This document shows positions 58,945 through 64,000 of a DNA stretch of 64,000 bases, one piece after another. Below the pieces are notes generated by a model. The model did not search any database, was not told the DNA's origin, and worked only from the letters and a program-made list of their open reading frames with translations. The DNA is taken from the NCBI GenBank assembly GCA_037043455.1, contig JAWPHD010011498.1, positions 1-64,000 on the forward strand. Direction: 5' to 3'. The DNA comes from Cyrtodaria siliqua. Taxonomy: Eukaryota > Mollusca > Bivalvia > Adapedonta > Hiatellidae. How positions within the stretch are numbered: position 1 is the stretch's first letter; every line of letters starts with the position of its first letter. The translations under genes and the position numbers were made by a program.

Positions 58945-59450
58945 ATTATTATTCCATCCTGCATGGGCGGAAAATCCAAGCGCACTCCACCCACTTCTCC
59001 GCCCACCCTCCACCCCCACACCAACTCCAAGATTAAATGGTCGGTCCCTAGGTTTCACTTTCGAATGTAAAGTTATACTTCATGAATCGTTCCTTGTAAA
59101 CTAGCCACATTTTATTATGTATGTCTCTTTAACAAAATCTTTAATCAAAGTTTACCTTTGATATATTAACTTTGTATTGAAGTGTTCCACTTTCGTTTTC
59201 ACATGTTTGTTATTTTGAACGTCATTCATGCTTCATTATTAGACATTAATGCATTATGTATATGAACGAATATAAAGTAACAACCATCTAGAAAAACCCA
59301 TAAGTTGGCGTAACATTAAGAAATAACAACAGCTATGAAAAGAAGGTTTAAATGTACCTGTTTGCCTTTCCGTTTGCCTTGAGACGAAAGAACACGTAGT
59401 ATTGAGTAGGAGTGACGTCATAACCGGTGTTAAGGCCTTACAGCGGACAG
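58945..59450 (+). mobile_element. Dispersed repeat R, copy 2
   Basis: Homologous to 16,243-16,660 over about 400 bp, same orientation. It ends with gtgacgtcataaccggtgtta, which is also seen near 35,175. As at copy 1, members of the 45/46-bp minisatellite family lie immediately to its left. Confidence 0.7.
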
Positions 59451-61399
59451 GTTTACTTGTTGGCCCCCTGTTATAATTATGGTTAAAAAAAAGGACTACC
59501 TGGCCACCAGAATAACCTTTTTAGTATTTATCAAATATGGTAAAACTATATATCATTGGAAAGCTTAGAATATGTACTTTCCATCAACAGTAAATATTTA
59601 AATGTGGATGCCAAATAAGCGATTTAATGAATGAAACACATATACCCATCAGAATCGCAAAATTGCCTTATTTTGATCGCTTAAAACACATGACCCTCTC
59701 TCGGTATTATTTAATACAGCTTTGATCGGTAATAACACATATTTATTTAACTGAAGATAACTACTTTCTAAAACTGTAAGGATAATTTAAATCGTGTACA
59801 AATTGGCAAAGTTATAAGTCGCTGTATATATATACATGTGAAATCGTATTTGTTTAGCCGCGATATTTTGGTACGGACCACATGGCCCCCAAAATAGTTT
59901 TATGAAGTACTTTACCGATAATATTTTTGTTGATATATTCTTAAAGCGTATGTTATGCACTTTATTTATATCTGAAATAAAATCCGTTTATAAATGACAA
60001 AGTTATATTCTTTTGAAAACAGCTGTTGAGTTTGCCGATTTTATAAATGTTACAAATATCAACCGACAGAGTTATGCGTGTTATTAAAGGATAGTCTCAG
60101 GACTGACAACAGTAACACATTGTGTATGTATATATTTTTTCATTCATTCATTCATTCAATCACACAGAAAACATATAAAACAATGTATTTACACGCATAT
60201 AACTAGAACAATACTACAATACTACATTATTCAAAACAGAATTATAAGAGATGTATGTATATTCATGTATTTTAAATATATCGAATGAAGAAAAAGTGTC
60301 CATACAAGGACGCATAATTGACAAACTAATGAAGTTAAATATCACACCTACTATATCACTATCTTCATATAGACTTTAGACTTTAATAGTTTATTATAGT
60401 GTCACATATAAAAGTTACAAACATATACAAATATTACAAACAAACTTTAATACCCGGCCGTAATAACGACCTATGAGACACTTAAAACACACATATTTCA
60501 AATCAATAATCTCATTATATCTACACTATAAATGTATGTGCATATATACGTGTAGTTGTGTAAGCTTTAACATGCTTTAAACATGTTTTGTATGTAAAAT
60601 TGCTGAATAAAGATATTTGATTTGTAAAATGTGTAATGTGTAAATACATATAATTATTTACTTGCAGTTTGAACATTTCCTTGTAGGAGAATTCAATTGG
60701 TCTACGAAAGATTTATGGAACCATTCAATGGAACATGATTTATTGTCCCATTTAACAAGTTTTTTTAATTTTATTTATTTTTGATTCGCAGACTGGCATT
60801 TTCCTAATTTTCGGAATTGGTTAAAAAATACAGATACTTTGGTCAAACCTAATAAAAACATTTAATACTCTGTGTTCTGCTTCTTCTTTTTTTTACGGTT
60901 TTCAGTTGAATTAATAGGAGTGAATTGGTTATAATTATAGGACACTTTGTTTTAACTAAATCTGGAACATGTTCTGTCAAAACACAAAGGAATTTTTCGT
61001 GGAATTGTATATCTCGCTTCCCATGCAGCATAAAGGCGACGGGGATATAAATAAATTAAATACGTAACAATATATAATGTTTAATTACGAATGTTATCAC
61101 AGGATACAATAATATGATACACTTTCTTTAAAAGTTGGAATTGTGAAATAAAAGTAACTTTTCATATCTTATTAATTGTATCAATTAAAGAAATGCACAT
61201 TGCCAAGTATTGTTTGATAATCAATTTGTAATTCAATCAAAAAAATCACCCAAGGCATTTTGTCTTTAAATCACAGCTTTAATTTAAAAGAAAGTGTGTG
61301 GACAGTGAATGCTTATCATTTAATCACTTGTAGAAACATCTCACCTTTTAACTATCTGTTAGTTTGTTGATAGGATTAGTAAACACCATTGATTTTATT
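59451..61399. other. Intergenic, possible LINE tail
   Basis: AT-rich with no supported gene. On the minus strand 60,360-60,640 ends in aataaactattaaagtctaa, resembling a LINE or transcript 3' end. The evidence is weak. Confidence 0.4.
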
Positions 61400-61562
61400 T
61401 TGTATTTGTAAATCAATTTAATCTGTTGTAGAACACCTGTGCAACTTTATAATAGTTTGTTGATAGGAACATCGCACCAGTGCAACTTTATAATAGTTTG
61501 TTGATAGGAATATCGCACCTGTGCAACTTTATAATAGTTTGTTGACAGGATTAGTGACACCC

Positions 61563-61604
<42 letters not shown>

Positions 61605-61638
61605 GAGATATATATAGAAATAGATTAGACAGACAGAC

Positions 61639-61680
<42 letters not shown>
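61400..61680. repeat. 40-bp tandem repeat followed by GACA/GA microsatellite
   Basis: Three to four copies of a 40-41-bp unit (gtgcaactttataatagttt) at about 61,438-61,550, then (GACA)n and (GA)n at about 61,564-61,678. Confidence 0.9.
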
Positions 61681-62077
61681 CGGGTATACAGAAATACAGA
61701 AAAAGGAACGGAATCGTTCCCCTAAGTGTGCACCTCGTAAACAACTCTGCTGCGGATCCCGGTATATTGAAAAGAGAACGGAATCGTCCCCAAACAGATC
61801 ACTTTTGAGCATTCGGCTCAATCTCAGGTGATCTAAATATGGAGGTCGAACTATGATCAGATTGGTACCACTGTCAGTCCAGTGCATGTTTTTGCGGACA
61901 AGGATAATAGGCTAGCAGTCATAAGTGCAAGCCAACCAGGATTGAACGAGGAGGTGAAAATATAAGTCTACCGCCAGCTCCGGAATATTAGTACCAAGAG
62001 TATTTGTACTAGCACACAACAATGTCGTTATGTGTTCATTACCACTATTGCTTTCCCATAGGCCTACATTCTAGCCT
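61681..62077. other. Intergenic, repeat fragments
   Basis: A short internal duplication (gaacggaatcgt near 61,708 and 61,778). No gene recognised. Confidence 0.45.
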
Positions 62078-62222
62078 GTCGATGCTTACGGATAGCGAGA
62101 GGTGTACATTACTGGTTCTACCTAGGACAAGTGGGTGATCTGCCTCCACCACAAAAAGATCGACCGTCATAATATATAACCTTGCATGTGTTGAAATTGA
62201 CGTAAAACACCAAACAAACAAA
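62078..62222 (+). mobile_element. SINE family B, 5'-truncated
   Basis: Body and tail of family B (gtgtacattactggttctac; ending gacgtaaaacaccaaacaaa). The tRNA-like head is missing or unrecognisable. Confidence 0.75.
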
Positions 62223-62770
62223 TAAACATTATAGCCTTTTGGCCTTCCATCCCTATTTCTAAATCACAATGGCTGAAAAAACTAACTTTTCTTACAGAAC
62301 TATCTTAGATACACATACAAATGACCAGCAAATTTAGGATAATGTAATGCTTTCAGGCTCTAATAGTTCATTGAAGGTAGGCACCCCAAAATGGCAGTAA
62401 ATAAATTGTACTTTTTGTAAATATACTCTCAGCACAAGTGTATCAATACAAATGCAAATTTCAATCAAAATATCCGAAATTAACTTGTTTTATGATGGAA
62501 ATATATTAGTATGATGTTTTATGTAGATTTGTTATGATTTGGGTAATTTAATCCAATCAGAATCTACCTTACAATCTGACTATATGCCCCCAATAGGCCC
62601 TATACCTTTTTCAACCCATCAGCCGAAGCCAAAAATCAACAGTGTTATCTGACCTAAAATATGGTGTTGTTTGTCTTGAAACAACACTGTATTCCAACAT
62701 ATTGAATCAAATAGTAGCACATAATCTTTCGCGGCGGATTATGTGTATTTAACATGATGCTAATAGTTGA
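62223..62770. other. Intergenic, no feature recognised
   Basis: AT-rich sequence between two SINE B copies; no open frame of note. Confidence 0.45.
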
Positions 62771-62998
62771 TGTTCGAATGGCTAACGACGTTGCGTTGTA
62801 AACCTTCGCCTTTCACCGCTGCGGGTTCGAATTCCACTGGGAGCTCGACTTGTAAGTGAGGAAGTGTCGATTCTTACGGAGGGCGTGAGGTGTACAGTAC
62901 TGGCTCTACCCAGGAAAAGTGGATGGTCTGCCTCCACCACAAAAAATCGGCCGTCATATATAACCTTACATGTGTTGAAAATGACGTAAATACAAATC
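62771..62998 (+). mobile_element. SINE family B, with tRNA-like head
   Basis: The head gaatggctaacgacgttgcg (A-box-like) and gggttcgaattcc (B-box) are followed by the family B body and the start of the tail (gaaaatgacgtaaa). The minus-strand open frame over this copy is a known type of SINE artefact. Confidence 0.8.
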
Positions 62999-63765
62999 TT
63001 CTTCAACATTTCTAAACATAACTCGCTATATGTAATCTTAGAAAGATGAAAGGCCAAGGAGTTGCAGGACATAATATTGTATGATATATTGTTACCAAAG
63101 GTGTGATACGGGTTGGTGAAAATTGATAAAATCAGAAAAATTAAAACAAAAACAAAATGACGGTCGACTAATGAAGAACGCGAGTTGGTTTATAAACCAG
63201 TGAATTATATTCTTTATCACCCCGAATAACAATAAAGAAAATTAATTGTTTAAAATGGAAATTTTGTACACTGTCTATCGGTATATGACTTTTGACTTTT
63301 TAAAATCGGTAAAATAGAATCCAAACTATTAATTAAAATGTAACACCACGGCTCGTTTTGTGTATAGCTGATACGCATTAAATTCTTAATTACTGTGATC
63401 GATAAGCTAAAAAGTCACGACTATGTTCAGAACGAACACATAAAGCAAGGTGGAGCAGAACGAACACATAAAGCACGGTGGAGCAATATTAATTAGTGCA
63501 ATGACTAAGCTATTTAACGGAGTTCTACAAACTTCAATATCTCTCTTATCGGCCATGTACAAATTATGTGAAAAGGTTATTCTTGGTCGAACGTTAAATA
63601 AATGAAGACTCAATAATGTTCACAAAGTCCGCAACAAGAGGGTAAGGACTGCATTATTGCGTCTTTTAATTTACAATAACTTGAAATTAAGCAGCAGCGT
63701 TTCCGTTGCATTTGCCGATATTCAAAAAGGCATTTGATACCATGGTACACACAGGTTTCATGTAC
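62999..63765. other. Intergenic, no feature recognised
   Basis: A short direct duplication (cagaacgaacacataaagca, near 63,429 and 63,457) is the only structure noted. Confidence 0.45.
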
Positions 63766-64000
63766 CTACTTGAATTGAATTGAATTGAATGTTGTTTAAC
63801 GGCTCATCAACACAGTATAGGTTATTTAGAGCCGCCCCAGAGAGAGGGGAAGGATACATAGGAATCCGGGAACCTGCCCTACTCTTATTATCGAATAGAT
63901 TCCTATGGTTCTTTAACGTGCTCGGAGGATAGACCGATACACGGGACCGCCCGGTTTACGTCCCCATCCGACGGACGAGCCCATCCGACGGACGAGGCTA
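63766..64000 (-). mobile_element. SINE family A, cut by the window end
   Basis: The (GAATT)n start at 63,770-63,790 is the reversed tail. The body matches 1,163-1,400 (gaaggatacata, gattcctatggttctttaac, gacggacgaggcta). The head lies beyond the window. Confidence 0.8.

Noticed and set aside
62782..63072. 96-codon minus-strand protein
   Set aside because: It is read-through of a SINE B copy.

Overview
This window looks like eukaryotic nuclear DNA from a lophotrochozoan, most likely a bivalve mollusc. The evidence is an AT-rich intergenic background, tRNA-derived SINEs and LINE tails of types common in molluscs, a Ty3/gypsy-class LTR retrotransposon, a single-exon B-box/NHL-repeat protein of the sort expanded in bivalves, and a spliced C2H2 zinc-finger gene. 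The species assignment is inference. No operons, CRISPR arrays or bacterial genes are present.

Layout. 0-5 kb: a 34/27-bp minisatellite, a minus-strand SINE, and two exons of a minus-strand C2H2 gene separated by an intron that holds about 59 copies of a 27-bp repeat. 5-16 kb: three consecutive minisatellites (21, 31 and 45/46 bp); the last covers 9 kb and has nested higher-order repeats. 17-34 kb: a 56-bp minisatellite present as a plus-oriented array (17.0-31.5 kb) and an inverted array (32.0-34.1 kb). The plus array is split by an apparently intact 9.95-kb Ty3/gypsy element with near-identical 746-bp LTRs, gag, a TTTAAAC frameshift site and pol. The minus array is split by a foldback element. 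34-47 kb: SINEs, MITE-like hairpins, 29-, 52-, 60- and 16-bp arrays and a decayed LINE. 47.5-49.2 kb: the only complete host gene seen, a B-box/coiled-coil/NHL protein. 49.4-53.2 kb: 21-bp and 85-bp arrays. 53.6-57.5 kb: a LINE copy split by an unusual retroelement unit with two LTRs in inverted, head-to-head orientation. 57.5-64 kb: degenerate repeats, SINEs and unannotated AT-rich DNA.

Tandem arrays make up roughly 27 kb (about 40%) of the window by my hand count. Only two host genes are supported (one partial). The rest is mobile DNA and satellite-like repeats, several nested so that relative ages can be read: array before gypsy insertion, LINE before inverted-LTR unit, SINE before hairpin. 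The strongest candidate for something unusual is the inverted-LTR unit at 53,874-57,209. It has retroviral-type U3 ends on both outer edges, a 4-bp target duplication, and an inner junction inside a primer-binding site.
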